This document shows, piece after piece, positions 19,378-28,571 of a stretch of 64,000 nt of DNA. Source of the stretch: an uncultured Algimonas sp. (lineage in GTDB: Bacteria; Pseudomonadota; Alphaproteobacteria; Caulobacterales; Maricaulaceae); contig NZ_CANMJB010000009.1 of assembly GCF_947498175.1 (NCBI RefSeq), positions 1 to 64,000 of the forward strand, written 5' to 3'. The position numbers were made by a program, and so were the translations under genes. Within the stretch, counting starts at the first letter, position 1, and each line of letters begins with the position of its first letter. The notes under the pieces were generated by a model. It was not told the origin of the DNA and searched no databases. It was given only the letters and a program-made list of their open reading frames with translations.

Positions 19378-20337
19378 ATGACATTGTTGGTAACGGGATC
19401 GTCGGGCTGGCTGGGGCGATACGTTGTACCGATGCTGCGCCTGCGGGGGCAGCCGGTCATCGGGATGGACGTTGTGCCGTCCGAGCGCACGGATGTCGTG
19501 GGCAGCGTGGTCGACCGTGCCCTGGTGGGTCGTGTCTTTTCCGAAAACGACATCACCGGCGTGATCCATGCCGGAGCCTTGCACAAACCGGACATCGCGC
19601 GCCATTCACCCCAGGCCTTCATCGACACGAACGTCACCGGCACGCTGAACCTGCTGGATGCAGCCGCCGCGGTGCAGGCGCCTTTCGTCTTCACCTCCAC
19701 AACGTCGTTGATGATCAGCCAGGCCCTGCGCGACGAACTCTACGACCGGACGGTCTGGCTGGACGAGGATTACGGCCCGCTCGCCCCGCGCAACATCTAC
19801 GGCGTGACCAAGCTGGCGGCCGAAGGGCTGTGCCGGCAATGCCATCTCACGCGCGGGCTGAACGTGGTCGTGCTGCGGACGGCGCGTTTCTTCCCCGAAG
19901 AAGACGACACCACCCGAACCCTGTCGGGACCGAACCTGAAGACCAACGAATTGCTCAACCGCCGCGCCAGCGTGCAGGACATGGCGCGCGCCCATCTGGC
20001 CGCGCTGGACAAGGCGGCGGATGTGGGATTCGGTCTCTATATCGTGTCCGCGCCGACGCCGTTTTCCAAGACCGACCGGGTGATGCTCCACCGCGACGCC
20101 CAGAAGGTGATCGCCGGCTACCTGCCCGATGCCCGCCGGGTCTATGCCCAGAAGGGATGGAGCCTGCCCAAGACGATCGGCCGGGTCTATGACGGCAGCC
20201 GCATCACGCGGGAGCTGGGTTTCACCTATGAGACCACTTTCGCCGATGCGCTGAACGCCGCCATGCGCGGCCTCGCCTCGCCCCTGGTTCACGACGCCGA
20301 CTATGTCTCGCCGCAAGTCGCGCACGCGACGGGTTAG
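19378..20337 (+). CDS. NAD-dependent epimerase/dehydratase (extended SDR)
   Basis: 319 aa Rossmann enzyme. The dinucleotide motif GSSGWLG lies at residues 7-13, a TSTTS strand at 106-110 and the catalytic YxxxK as Y141 and K145. Such proteins act on nucleotide sugars or related carbonyl compounds; the substrate is not evident. A much longer open frame runs upstream opposite comM, but the GxxGxxG start and the lack of resemblance upstream place the true start at the 19378 ATG. It is convergent with the C39-like lipoprotein gene. Confidence 0.88.
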   Translation: MTLLVTGSSGWLGRYVVPMLRLRGQPVIGMDVVPSERTDVVGSVVDRALVGRVFSENDITGVIHAGALHKPDIARHSPQAFIDTNVTGTLNLLDAAAAVQAPFVFTSTTSLMISQALRDELYDRTVWLDEDYGPLAPRNIYGVTKLAAEGLCRQCHLTRGLNVVVLRTARFFPEEDDTTRTLSGPNLKTNELLNRRASVQDMARAHLAALDKAADVGFGLYIVSAPTPFSKTDRVMLHRDAQKVIAGYLPDARRVYAQKGWSLPKTIGRVYDGSRITRELGFTYETTFADALNAAMRGLASPLVHDADYVSPQVAHATG

Positions 20338-20391
20338 GATTAAAGGACCGGATCCGACCTGCGGCCATGGATGGCGGAGAATGCGCCTGCC

Positions 20392-21033
20392 CTACGCCCG
20401 CCCGATGCAGCGCAGGGACTTGAAACCAGAGCTGTCGCGCGGGAAGACCAACGGCGTCTTGGAAACGCGCAACGGATCGCGCATGTGGTAGCCTTGGGGA
20501 GAGCGGCCCAGGATCATCGCCCAGTGCGAGCGCCCGCCCGGCAAGTAGAAACGCACTAGCGGATAGTCGCCGCCGGCCAGGCAGGACTGGATCAGCGGGT
20601 CGCTGACGGAATCGTGGAAAGTCGCCTTGACCCGCCCACCGGAGACTTCGGAAATCCCCTTCCATTTCAGCAGACCGCTGGAGGTGAGATTGTCGGACCG
20701 CAGCAGGCGTCGGTTCAGCTCGCCCGGATCGATCGGATAGCCGCTATTGGTCATGGCCATTGCGGCCGACGTGACCACGCAGCCTTCGGCTGCGAGGCTG
20801 CCGCCCCGGCGTCCCAGACGGTCACCGCCCCAGCGCGGATCCTTCTGCGAAAAAGCCACACGGTCGGCCAGCATGCCGCGCGGGATCGGCGTCATGTTCG
20901 GCCGGACAATGCGCGGCGCGCTTTGCGTCCGGGCACCGGGCACCGAGTCGTAATCATAGTCCGGCATGGACCCGCAGGCGGACAGGAGTCCGCCTGCCGC
21001 GATCGCCATCAATATTCGGGTCGGCCATGTCAT
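20392..21033 (-). CDS. Lipoprotein with C39-like peptidase domain
   Basis: 213 aa. The signal peptide ends in LSAC, with the lipidated Cys at residue 20. The remainder resembles the Peptidase_C39_2 (papain-like) fold: DPRWGG..LG, then the nucleophile C85 in AAEGCVVTSAAMAM, His 170 in GGRSHWAMILG, and Asp 186 in MRDPL. The Cys-His-Asp set is intact, so an enzyme is plausible; the substrate is unknown. It sits between convergent epimerase and a minus-strand PEP-mutase gene. Confidence 0.75.
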   Translation of the reverse strand: MTWPTRILMAIAAGGLLSACGSMPDYDYDSVPGARTQSAPRIVRPNMTPIPRGMLADRVAFSQKDPRWGGDRLGRRGGSLAAEGCVVTSAAMAMTNSGYPIDPGELNRRLLRSDNLTSSGLLKWKGISEVSGGRVKATFHDSVSDPLIQSCLAGGDYPLVRFYLPGGRSHWAMILGRSPQGYHMRDPLRVSKTPLVFPRDSSGFKSLRCIGRA

Positions 21034-21089
21034 CGCTATCGCGATAAGGCCCGCATCTTGTCAGCGGGTTAAGATGCGGCGGACTTCCA

Positions 21090-21857
21090 TCACCTTGGTG
21101 TGAGCGCGTCCGCCGCCCTTTCCCTGAAGGCCCGCATCGCTGCGATGAAGGGGAACGGCCCATGGCTGATGCGCGCCACGCCGCGTGCGGCGAGACCGGC
21201 CACATCCGCATCCGGCGTTGTCGCCATGACATTGACGGGCAACGCGACCGCTTCGCATAACGGCTCGATCAGCACATCCGAAAGACGCGGCACGAAAAAG
21301 CCGGATGCACCCGCTCGGCCATAGGCTTCGGCCCGCTTCAGCGCCTCTGCCATCAAGGCGTCGTGACGGTCGGAGTCCGGTTCTTCGAGGAACAGATCGG
21401 TGCGTGCATTGAGGAAAACGGGCACTCCCATCTGCTCGGCGCGCTCGCGCAGTATGGCGATACGCCGGGCCTGTGCATCGATCGGATGCAGGCCGTTGCC
21501 GCCGATGACCTGGTCCTCGATATTCACGCCCACGACGCCGACATCGATCAGACGCGCCAGATTGTCCGCGATCCCGGCATCGTCATACGCATAACCGCCT
21601 TCGAAATCCACGCTGAGCGGAACATCGACGCAAGCTGCGATGCGTGCGGCGATGGTCAGCAACAGATCGAACGGCATGGCCTGCCCGTCCGGATAGCCGT
21701 GTGCTTCCGCCACGCTGTGGCTGCCGGTCGCCACGGCCACGGCTCCGGTCGAAACGCAAGCCTGCGCGGTCGCCGCGTCCCAGACATTGTAGAGAATAAG
21801 CGGCGCCGGTCCGTCATGCAGGGCGTGAAAGGTTTGGGCATGATCGTTTCGTGTCAT
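21090..21857 (-). CDS. Isocitrate lyase/PEP mutase family protein
   Basis: 255 aa (beta/alpha)8-barrel. Recognisable are NVWDAATAQ near the N-terminus, SVDFEGGYAYD and GVNIEDQ (metal and phosphonate binding region) and NARTDLF. It lacks the KKCGH loop of isocitrate lyase and belongs to the short 'lyase family' of uncertain substrate, possibly a C-C or P-C bond lyase. The start at 21857 (MTRNDHAQTF) is preferred to an ATG 17 codons upstream. It diverges from the downstream GNAT gene. Confidence 0.86.
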   Translation of the reverse strand: MTRNDHAQTFHALHDGPAPLILYNVWDAATAQACVSTGAVAVATGSHSVAEAHGYPDGQAMPFDLLLTIAARIAACVDVPLSVDFEGGYAYDDAGIADNLARLIDVGVVGVNIEDQVIGGNGLHPIDAQARRIAILRERAEQMGVPVFLNARTDLFLEEPDSDRHDALMAEALKRAEAYGRAGASGFFVPRLSDVLIEPLCEAVALPVNVMATTPDADVAGLAARGVARISHGPFPFIAAMRAFRERAADALTPR

Positions 21858-21949
21858 GACGAGCCTTATGGTTGTGCGCGACGGGCAATGGCGCCGAAAA
21901 TCGCGCATGACCGTGTTTTTGCCGCAAACGCGACCTTATGGGCGGGATC

Positions 21950-22426
21950 ATGAGCGGTACCGTCACGATCATTCTCACGCACGATCGCGACACGCGCGTG
22001 CAGCGGCTCACCGCCGTGCACGAGACGTTCTGCGCCGCCCATACGCCCACAGGCAGTGGACATGCCCTTTCCGCCGAGAAACCGGACAGGGCGGACGAGC
22101 AAGGGCCGGTTTTCTGGCTCGCCCTGCAGGACGACCGGCCGGTCGGCTGTATCGGGTTGCGGACCCTTTCTGAAGGCCGAGCGGAACTGAAGACGCTGCA
22201 CGTTCTGGAGGAGGCGCGCGGCGGCGGGATCGCGGCGCAACTGCTGCAGCACTGTGTCGCCGCAGCCAGAGCGGACGGTGTGCAGCACCTGCTCCTTGAA
22301 ACGGGCCGATCGGACGGATTTGCCGCGTCGCAGCGGTTCTATGCACGCCATGGTTTTGCAGCCTGCGAGCCATACGGCCCCTATGTGGGGGATCCGTTCA
22401 GTTACTGCATGGCGCGGCTGCTTTAG
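21950..22426 (+). CDS. GNAT-family N-acetyltransferase
   Basis: 158 aa. The acetyl-CoA binding motif reads EEARGGGIAAQLLQHC and is followed by the beta-strand LLLETGRSDGFAASQRFYARHGF. Substrate cannot be deduced. The ATG at 21950 lies three bases after GGCGGG; an in-frame ATG at 21938 is a weaker alternative. Its 3' end overlaps by four bases, tail to tail, the thiolase-like gene. Confidence 0.87.
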   Translation: MSGTVTIILTHDRDTRVQRLTAVHETFCAAHTPTGSGHALSAEKPDRADEQGPVFWLALQDDRPVGCIGLRTLSEGRAELKTLHVLEEARGGGIAAQLLQHCVAAARADGVQHLLLETGRSDGFAASQRFYARHGFAACEPYGPYVGDPFSYCMARLL

Positions 22427-23892
22427 CGGATCTTGTTCTGCCCGCCATGCGTCTCGGTCCGGACCGGTTCGCCGAGCGGGTCGCCCCGAACGAAATCGCC
22501 AACCAGATCGATGTCGCCGCGGGCATAGAAACGCGCGCCGGAGTCCGCTTCGCCGATGACGATGACGCCGACGGGCTCGCCGCGACGATACTCGACCGTA
22601 TAGGCGGCGATGGTCCCGGACGGGTTCGCGTTCGCGTCGATGGGTACGCTGGGGCAAGGGCTTGCGCTGCGTCGGATTTGCACCGCGTCCGGAGCGGACC
22701 CGCTATAGCGTCCGGCCGCGTGCTTGGACGCCAGCCCGCCATTGGCATAGATGACGGCCGTCCGGTCCGTGCCGCGCACGGCTTGGTGCGCTTCGGCAAT
22801 GGCGTGCAGCGCATAATTGTTTCCGGGTCCGCCGAAGAAGGGCAGCCCGCCCGTCAAAGTCAGCGGCCTGTCGCCGATATCGAGGCCGAGAACGCGCATG
22901 GCTTCGAGCGGGACGATGGGAAAGCAGCTATAGAGATCGTAGAGGTCCGCGTCCCGCCCGACGCTCTGCAGCACCGCGTCCTGCGCGGCCGCGCGATCGA
23001 GCCGCGCGCGTTCCAGCGGAGCGGGCTCGGTGCACTGGTCGTGCGCGTGCAGGAAGCTCACGTCGCCTGCGCCTATCGCTTTTGCGCGGCCATAGGTCGT
23101 CAGGATCACGGCCGCGCCCTGATTGACGCCGTCCCGCGCCACCATCGCCTTGGTGTAGGGACTGGAAATCATCGGATTGTCCGGATCAGGTGTGACGATA
23201 TTCGCGGCCGTCGGTGCGGTGCGGACGGTCGCGAAGCGATTGTCGGCCGCCACGCGGGCGAAGCTCTCCCACAAGGCGGCCATGTGCGCCGCGTAAGCGT
23301 CCTTCGTCATGCCTTGCGCGGCGCGGCGCGCGGTTTCGAACAGGGCGTAGTAATGGACCGGGGCGGCGATGCGGTGCGCGAGGGCTTGCGGGCCGACCAT
23401 GAAGGGCCCGGGCGCGAAGGGGCCGCGATCGTCCAGCGGTTCGTCGCGCGTCTCGGACCAGTCGGGCGTGGCGCCCGCGCGCCCGGCCGCCTTGATGTTG
23501 GCGATGGCTTCGGCGCCGACGATGGCGACCGTTTCGACTTGTCCGTCCATCAGCAGCTGCGCGGCTTCGGCGACCAGCGTCTGAGGCGACTGCCCGCCGA
23601 CATGATCGTAGACGTAGCGGGCGGAGCGCGCTTCGGCGGCGACACAGACGCTGGCCGGAAAATTGGTCGATCCGCCGAACGGGTTGGGAAAGGTTGGTCC
23701 GCTATCGCCGAACAGGCGCACCCCGAAGCAAAGGTCGAGCGACCGGTCGGCCAGACCGGCGTCAGAGAAGGCCCGGTCCAGCGCCGTTCCGGCCAGCGCG
23801 ACGGGGCCGAAGGCCATGTCCAGATCGTCCGGTACGGGACGGCTGTCCTGTCCGGCGCCGATGATGACGGGAAGGCGGTCGAGAGCGGTCAT
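22423..23892 (-). CDS. Thiolase-superfamily protein, non-canonical active site
   Basis: 489 aa resembling the acetyl-CoA acetyltransferase/SCP-x thiolase group. It has GAGQD near the N-terminus, a VAIVGAEA segment, GGLPFFGGPGNNYALHAIAE near residue 350 and a C-terminal beta-rich extension (about 420-489). The region where degradative thiolases carry the acyl-accepting Cys (C-A-S-G) instead reads HVGGQSPQT, and the C-terminal Cys-x-Gly is not evident. A related group lacks the nucleophile. So it may not be a true acyltransferase. Upstream is a MATE gene on the same strand. Confidence 0.75.
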   Translation of the reverse strand: MTALDRLPVIIGAGQDSRPVPDDLDMAFGPVALAGTALDRAFSDAGLADRSLDLCFGVRLFGDSGPTFPNPFGGSTNFPASVCVAAEARSARYVYDHVGGQSPQTLVAEAAQLLMDGQVETVAIVGAEAIANIKAAGRAGATPDWSETRDEPLDDRGPFAPGPFMVGPQALAHRIAAPVHYYALFETARRAAQGMTKDAYAAHMAALWESFARVAADNRFATVRTAPTAANIVTPDPDNPMISSPYTKAMVARDGVNQGAAVILTTYGRAKAIGAGDVSFLHAHDQCTEPAPLERARLDRAAAQDAVLQSVGRDADLYDLYSCFPIVPLEAMRVLGLDIGDRPLTLTGGLPFFGGPGNNYALHAIAEAHQAVRGTDRTAVIYANGGLASKHAAGRYSGSAPDAVQIRRSASPCPSVPIDANANPSGTIAAYTVEYRRGEPVGVIVIGEADSGARFYARGDIDLVGDFVRGDPLGEPVRTETHGGQNKIR

Positions 23893-23937
23893 GGACGGGC
23901 GCGTAGCAAAGCGCCAGCGCGGGTAAAGGGCGGCGCG

Positions 23938-25395
23938 CTATTTTGCAGCCACGAGATGATCGCAATTGTTCTGCGCGTCCTTTCGGGCATTCTCACCTTC
24001 GCACTTTCGGTTCAGCCAGCGGATCGCATACCAGCCCACGGCCAGACCGGAGAGGACATTGGCCGCGGCGATACCGGCATAGACGCCCGTCGCATCCGCC
24101 CAGAGCGAACCGATCCAGCTGAGCGGCAGCAGCAGGATCAGGCTGCGCGCGACATTGTAGCCGAGCGCGCGCTTGGCTTCGTCGATGCCGTTGAAAGCCG
24201 ACGCCGCGCAGATCACCATGCCGTAGCCGAACAGGGAAAACGGAACGATGCGCAGATAGGTCTGAGCCTCGGCCGGGATGTCGTTGTCGGAATTGAACAG
24301 CCCCGCCAGATCCGCGCCGAACATCCAGAGCGGCACCGCGACCAACCCGGCCCAGACGGTGCAGAGCCAGTAGCTTTCCTTCAGGGTTTTCACGATCCGG
24401 TCGGTCTTGCCCGCACCCCAATTCTGTCCGGCGATGGGCGAGATCGCGGCTGACAACGCCAGCAGCGGTATGAAGGCGATCAGCTGAACCTGCGTCGCCA
24501 CGCCGAACGCCGCCACGATCTCTTCCGAAAATGTGGCGAGGATGGCGGTGACGGCCGTCAGGGCGAAAGGCGGGGCGATCTTGCCCAGCGCCGCCGGGAC
24601 GGCGACCTTGGCCGTATCGATCCAGGTCGGGATCATCCGGTCGAGCTTCGGCACGGACCAGGCGATCATGCCGGTCTTCCAGGTCACCATCCAGATCCCG
24701 GCCATGGCCGTCAGGACCTGCGCGATCAGCGTCCCGGCCGCCGCGCCGTTGATGCCCAGTTCCGGCAGGCCCCACAAGCCGAAGACGAGTAGCGCCGTGA
24801 TGGCGATATTGAACAGCGAGCCGACCGTCATGATGATGGACGGCCACAACGAATTGCCTGTCGCCCGTACGATGAAGTCGCACATCATCGCCACCGCCAT
24901 GAAGGGCACGGCGATGAACCAGAGGCGCATATAGCCCTTGATGAGGCCCAGCGTGTCTTCGGCCGCGCCCATCGCTTCGAAGAGCGGCTCCGTCACCACG
25001 AGCCCGATCAGCGAAACCGCGCCCATGATCAGAATGGCGAGGATCATGACATGCAGCGACATGGCGCGCGCGTTTTCGTTTTCGTTTTCGCCGACGGCGC
25101 GGCTGACGACCGACGACGCGGCGATCGACAGGCCGAGCGACAGGCCCAGCACGACGGCGGTGACGGGAAAGGCAAAGGACAGGGCGGCGAGCGGGTCCTG
25201 GCCGAGTTGTCCGACATAAAGCGTGTCGATCATCGACACGCTCTTGATGGCGGCGATGCCGAACACCATCGGGCCGGCCATGACGAGCAAGGCCTTCCAG
25301 ATCGCGCCTTCGTCGAGCGCGCGTCCGCCGTCTGCGCCCACATCGTCCGACGATCCGGATGGTTCTGCACGATCTGATCTGTTCTGGTCTGACAT
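23938..25395 (-). CDS. MATE-family efflux transporter
   Basis: 485 aa with about 12 hydrophobic segments. MATE features include SMIDTLYVGQLGQDPLAALSF and the two-fold pseudo-repeat with GINGAAAGTLIAQ and QNWGAGKTDRI. Members export cationic drugs or metabolites with Na+ or H+ antiport. The start at 25395 (MSDQNRSDRAEP) follows AAGGCGCGGC; an open frame continues 97 codons upstream without transporter similarity. The 45-base gap from the thiolase-like gene downstream suggests possible co-transcription. Confidence 0.92.
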   Translation of the reverse strand: MSDQNRSDRAEPSGSSDDVGADGGRALDEGAIWKALLVMAGPMVFGIAAIKSVSMIDTLYVGQLGQDPLAALSFAFPVTAVVLGLSLGLSIAASSVVSRAVGENENENARAMSLHVMILAILIMGAVSLIGLVVTEPLFEAMGAAEDTLGLIKGYMRLWFIAVPFMAVAMMCDFIVRATGNSLWPSIIMTVGSLFNIAITALLVFGLWGLPELGINGAAAGTLIAQVLTAMAGIWMVTWKTGMIAWSVPKLDRMIPTWIDTAKVAVPAALGKIAPPFALTAVTAILATFSEEIVAAFGVATQVQLIAFIPLLALSAAISPIAGQNWGAGKTDRIVKTLKESYWLCTVWAGLVAVPLWMFGADLAGLFNSDNDIPAEAQTYLRIVPFSLFGYGMVICAASAFNGIDEAKRALGYNVARSLILLLPLSWIGSLWADATGVYAGIAAANVLSGLAVGWYAIRWLNRKCEGENARKDAQNNCDHLVAAK

Positions 25396-25541
25396 GCCGC
25401 GCCTTGTGATGGACCCGGGCGTTACGTGTCGGACGCGGCGGCGTTCCGACCCTGCGTCAATCCGGCGTTCAAGAGCAAGACGGTCTGCATCCGGCACCGC
25501 CGCGACTAAACCGGTTGTTAAGCAAGTGCCGTCACAAGCGG

Positions 25542-25549
25542 TTAACCAT
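25542..25549 (+). promoter_or_regulatory. Possible CtrA half-site TTAACCAT
   Basis: The octamer TTAACCAT, known as a CtrA-type half site in Caulobacter, lies 42 bases before the start of the first barrel lipoprotein gene. The full TTAA-N7-TTAAC site is not present, and GTTAAG occurs 20 bases upstream without the right spacing, so this is weak evidence of cell-cycle control. Confidence 0.25.
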
Positions 25550-25591
25550 GGCGGTCCGCAAGCCGCCTTGCAGGTAAGGGTGGGGGACGTC

Positions 25592-26929
25592 ATGCGTCTT
25601 GCAGGACTGGCAATGTCGGCGGCCTTGGTGTCGGGCTGTTCCAATGCGGGTGGCGTCGGTCCTTCGCTGGGCGGCATATTCGGCAAGCCTGCCGCAACGA
25701 CAGGTGCATACGGCCAGAACAGCGCGCCGTCCGCGCGCTGCCGCGTGCCTTATCCGCAGGCACCGATCCCGCCCGGGTGCCATCCGTCCGAAGTCACGGT
25801 CGGCCCTGCCGGACCGCAGGGCGCGTCCTTTGCCGGTGGATTTCCGCAACAGCCGCAATTCGGCGAGCCTGCGGCCTTCCCCACGCCCCAATACGCTACG
25901 GGCGGTTTCGGCAGCCAAGCCGGAGGCAACGCCCATGCCGCCTTGCATCGGGGCGGGACCGCCGCGCTCGAGCGCCGACCGCGCTTCCGCGGCTCGCTGG
26001 ACCTTGGCTTGGAGCGCAGCCTGTCGGGCAACGCGATCGACAACACCGTCTTTCCGACGACGCCTTTCGCCGCCTACGACCCGCTGGTCTATGCCGAAGG
26101 CTCCGTTGCGGGCAGCGTCGCGGACGGCCAGACCACGCGCCTCCGATATGTGCCGGATTCGCGCCTGCGCAACACGCCTCAGCCCTGGGACACGCTGACG
26201 GCCTCCGATGTTTCATTCAGCGATTCTTGGTCGGTTCCGGCCTCCGTCGGCGTCGGCGGGGAATTCATCTTGAGCGACCACGCCACCCTGTTCGCCCGTG
26301 CGGGCTATGCGCGCGCCGAAGGGAACGGCGGCAGTGCGGCGTCCATCGAAGCCACGGTGTTCAAGGAAACGACCGTCGAGACCTATGACGACGCCGGCAA
26401 TCCGACGGGCGCCACCACCACGGTCGAGTTCAAGCCCGAACAGACGATCAGCGAGGTAAGCTACGATTTCTCCGACATGGAACGGATCGACCTGCAGGCC
26501 GGCGCGCGGCTCTATCTCGACCCCGTCGCCGGTCGCGCGACCGGACGGACGGTGACGCCGTTTTTCGGCGCGTCCGCCGGGGCGTCGCGCTACAACGCCG
26601 CCAGCTACACGCTGGACCAGCGCCAGCTCGGCTATCGAAGCGTGTTCGAGGCGGATGCCCCCTTCTATTACGATCTCGATGTGCCAGGCGGTTTCGACGT
26701 GGATAACGATCCCGCCACGCCGGGTGTCGCCCGCGTCGACCTCTACGAAGCCCAGTGGGTGCCGTCCGGGGCCCTGAATGCTGGGGTGGAATGGCAGGTC
26801 ACGCCCAAGACCGCATTGGCGCTCGAGACCGGCGTGCGGGTGGAAGGCGCCCGCGAATACACGAACGGACAATCCGGCGATGCTCGCGTGTCCATCCCTC
26901 TGACCTTGCGCGGAAGCTTCAACTTCTAG
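25592..26929 (+). CDS. Lipoprotein with C-terminal beta-barrel, paralogue 1
   Basis: 445 aa. A signal peptide MRLAGLAMSAALVSGC gives the lipidated Cys at residue 16. A Pro/Gly/Gln-rich linker with two Cys (residues 35-115) precedes a beta-strand-rich C-terminal half with alternating aromatic/hydrophobic residues. The chain ends ...LTLRGSFNF, a terminal Phe typical of outer-membrane barrels. Signal, Cys 16 and terminal PL(T/M)LRG-x3-F are shared with the next two genes. Function is unknown; an acyl-anchored barrel is an inference. A ribosome site GGGTGGGGGAC precedes the chosen ATG, although the frame stays open from 25223. Confidence 0.8.
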   Translation: MRLAGLAMSAALVSGCSNAGGVGPSLGGIFGKPAATTGAYGQNSAPSARCRVPYPQAPIPPGCHPSEVTVGPAGPQGASFAGGFPQQPQFGEPAAFPTPQYATGGFGSQAGGNAHAALHRGGTAALERRPRFRGSLDLGLERSLSGNAIDNTVFPTTPFAAYDPLVYAEGSVAGSVADGQTTRLRYVPDSRLRNTPQPWDTLTASDVSFSDSWSVPASVGVGGEFILSDHATLFARAGYARAEGNGGSAASIEATVFKETTVETYDDAGNPTGATTTVEFKPEQTISEVSYDFSDMERIDLQAGARLYLDPVAGRATGRTVTPFFGASAGASRYNAASYTLDQRQLGYRSVFEADAPFYYDLDVPGGFDVDNDPATPGVARVDLYEAQWVPSGALNAGVEWQVTPKTALALETGVRVEGAREYTNGQSGDARVSIPLTLRGSFNF

Positions 26930-27094
26930 GGCCGATTCCGATGCGGCCAGGGCAAGGGAAAACCCAGACATGTTAAGGCTTTATTGGGGCTTTGAACACG
27001 GTTTCTTAAGCCTGTTAGGGTTAATCCGGGGCGAAAAGAACCAAAGATGCGTCCGGCCGATCGCGGCGGACCGTCTGGCGAAGGAGGCCGGCAC

Positions 27095-28396
27095 ATGCGG
27101 CTAGCGACTCTTGCGATTTCAGCGGCGGCCCTCTCCGGATGTTCCTGGGCGGGCGGCGCCAAGCATGCGCCCTATCAGGCGGCCTGCCATCCGGCCGCGG
27201 CGACCGGTTACGCCTATGGGCAAGGCTATGGCCAGGCCCAACCGGCCGGATGCGTTCCGGGAACCTACGGCGCACAGCAATTCGCCACCCAGGGTTTCCC
27301 CGGCCACAGCCTCCAGACGCAGGGGTTTCATAATCAGGGGTTCCAGAATCAAGGGTTCCAGGCTCCAGCCTATCAGAGCCAGAGTTTCGGCGCCTATTCC
27401 GCACAGCCCCAACCTCAGATCCAACCTCAAGGGTTCGGCGCACCCGTCGCGGCGCATTCCGCCCCCTTCAGGGCGACGACTTTGGGCGCGAATGCGACCT
27501 TCGGCGCCGCCGTTCCGCCCTTGCAGGGCGCCCACATTCCCGGCGCGCACATTCCCGGTGCCCATGTCCAAGGGGCGAACGTCAAGACCGTCATCGGAGA
27601 TCCGATCTACGTCCCGCAACCCTATGCCGCCCCTTATCCGGTGCCGCAGCTGCGTGGGTCCGCCTGTTGCACGGCGGTGAACCGCCCCGTGCTTGGCGGC
27701 GCGATGCCGTTCGGCGTGGAGCTGTTCCTGGGCACCGAGTTCGAGGCATCGGGCGATCTGTTCACGAAGAAATCCGACGGACCGCCCGACAGCGATTTCA
27801 GCCAGCCGATCCGCGTCGGCGAGATCGATCCGATCAGCTACAGCGATGCGTTCGGCCATGCCACGACCATCGGCGCGGCCCTGTCCTACGATTTGTCGCC
27901 CAGCACCACCCTGCTCGGATCCGTCAGCCACAGTGTCGCCGAAGGCCAGACGGTGGACGGCTACACCACCGTGCAACCCGGAACATGGGTCGACACGACC
28001 TTCGTCCCCGATCCGGGGTCGTCGCCGCGCGCACTGGACGGCACCTTCACCGATCTGGAACTGACCACCGTCGAAGCGGGCGTGCGCCAATATCTGGGCC
28101 ATCCGCAAAGTCTGCGACCCTATGTCGGGGCCAGTGCCGGATTCGTGCACAACGGCAACGTCCAGTTCGCCCAGACCTATAGCGACGATGGGAGCTTCTA
28201 CGGCGAACGGACTTTCATCAATAGCGGGTGGAACCCGACGGCCGCGGCGACCGTGGGCGCGGAAGTCGCCGTCGGCCCGCGTGCGGCCATCGCCGTGGAG
28301 TCTGGCGTACGCTGGCGCGACGACATGCGTTCGGCCGCCGCGTCGGAAGACCGGATCACCATCCCGCTGACATTGCGCGGCCGTCTTGCCTTCTAG
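27095..28396 (+). CDS. Lipoprotein with C-terminal beta-barrel, paralogue 2
   Basis: 433 aa, signal MRLATLAISAAALSGC with Cys 16. The linker is long (about 20-210): a Gly/Gln/Phe-rich block with QGF triads, then four consecutive five-residue units of the A-(H/N)-(I/V)-x-(G/T) type near residues 147-167, then a vicinal CC pair. The C-terminal barrel-like domain (about 215-433) ends ...LTLRGRLAF. AAGGAGG upstream supports this start. The QGF and pentapeptide-like blocks are absent from paralogues 1 and 3, so they are probably local expansions of the linker. Confidence 0.8.
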   Translation: MRLATLAISAAALSGCSWAGGAKHAPYQAACHPAAATGYAYGQGYGQAQPAGCVPGTYGAQQFATQGFPGHSLQTQGFHNQGFQNQGFQAPAYQSQSFGAYSAQPQPQIQPQGFGAPVAAHSAPFRATTLGANATFGAAVPPLQGAHIPGAHIPGAHVQGANVKTVIGDPIYVPQPYAAPYPVPQLRGSACCTAVNRPVLGGAMPFGVELFLGTEFEASGDLFTKKSDGPPDSDFSQPIRVGEIDPISYSDAFGHATTIGAALSYDLSPSTTLLGSVSHSVAEGQTVDGYTTVQPGTWVDTTFVPDPGSSPRALDGTFTDLELTTVEAGVRQYLGHPQSLRPYVGASAGFVHNGNVQFAQTYSDDGSFYGERTFINSGWNPTAAATVGAEVAVGPRAAIAVESGVRWRDDMRSAAASEDRITIPLTLRGRLAF

Positions 28397-28483
28397 TCGT
28401 CCGGCCCTCTGGCCTTCCAAAAGCGTGTCCCTAAAGGCCGCGGCGAAGTTTTTCGCAGAATTCTGATTCATTCCGGCACAGTC

Positions 28484-28500
28484 TGGCACACCCGTTGCAA
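28484..28500 (+). promoter_or_regulatory. Sigma-54-type promoter (-24/-12)
   Basis: TGGCAC at 28484-28489 and TTGCA at 28495-28499 are separated by five bases, so the invariant GG and GC are 10 bases apart, an exact match to the RpoN consensus TGGCAC-N5-TTGCA. Transcription should start near 28511, about 60 bases before the third lipoprotein gene. The activator is not identifiable; no inspection-level enhancer site was found. It lies in an intergenic gap, which raises the chance that it is real. Confidence 0.6.
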
Positions 28501-28571
28501 GGTCGGGCTGCGTGAGACTAGCGTCCCCCGGCATAGTGCCGATCCGGGACGACGGATCAGGGATGAAGATT

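Noticed and set aside
26990-27025. CtrA-type TTAA boxes upstream of barrel paralogue 2
   Set aside because: TTAAG and TTAAT occur but none has the TTAA-N7-TTAA spacing.
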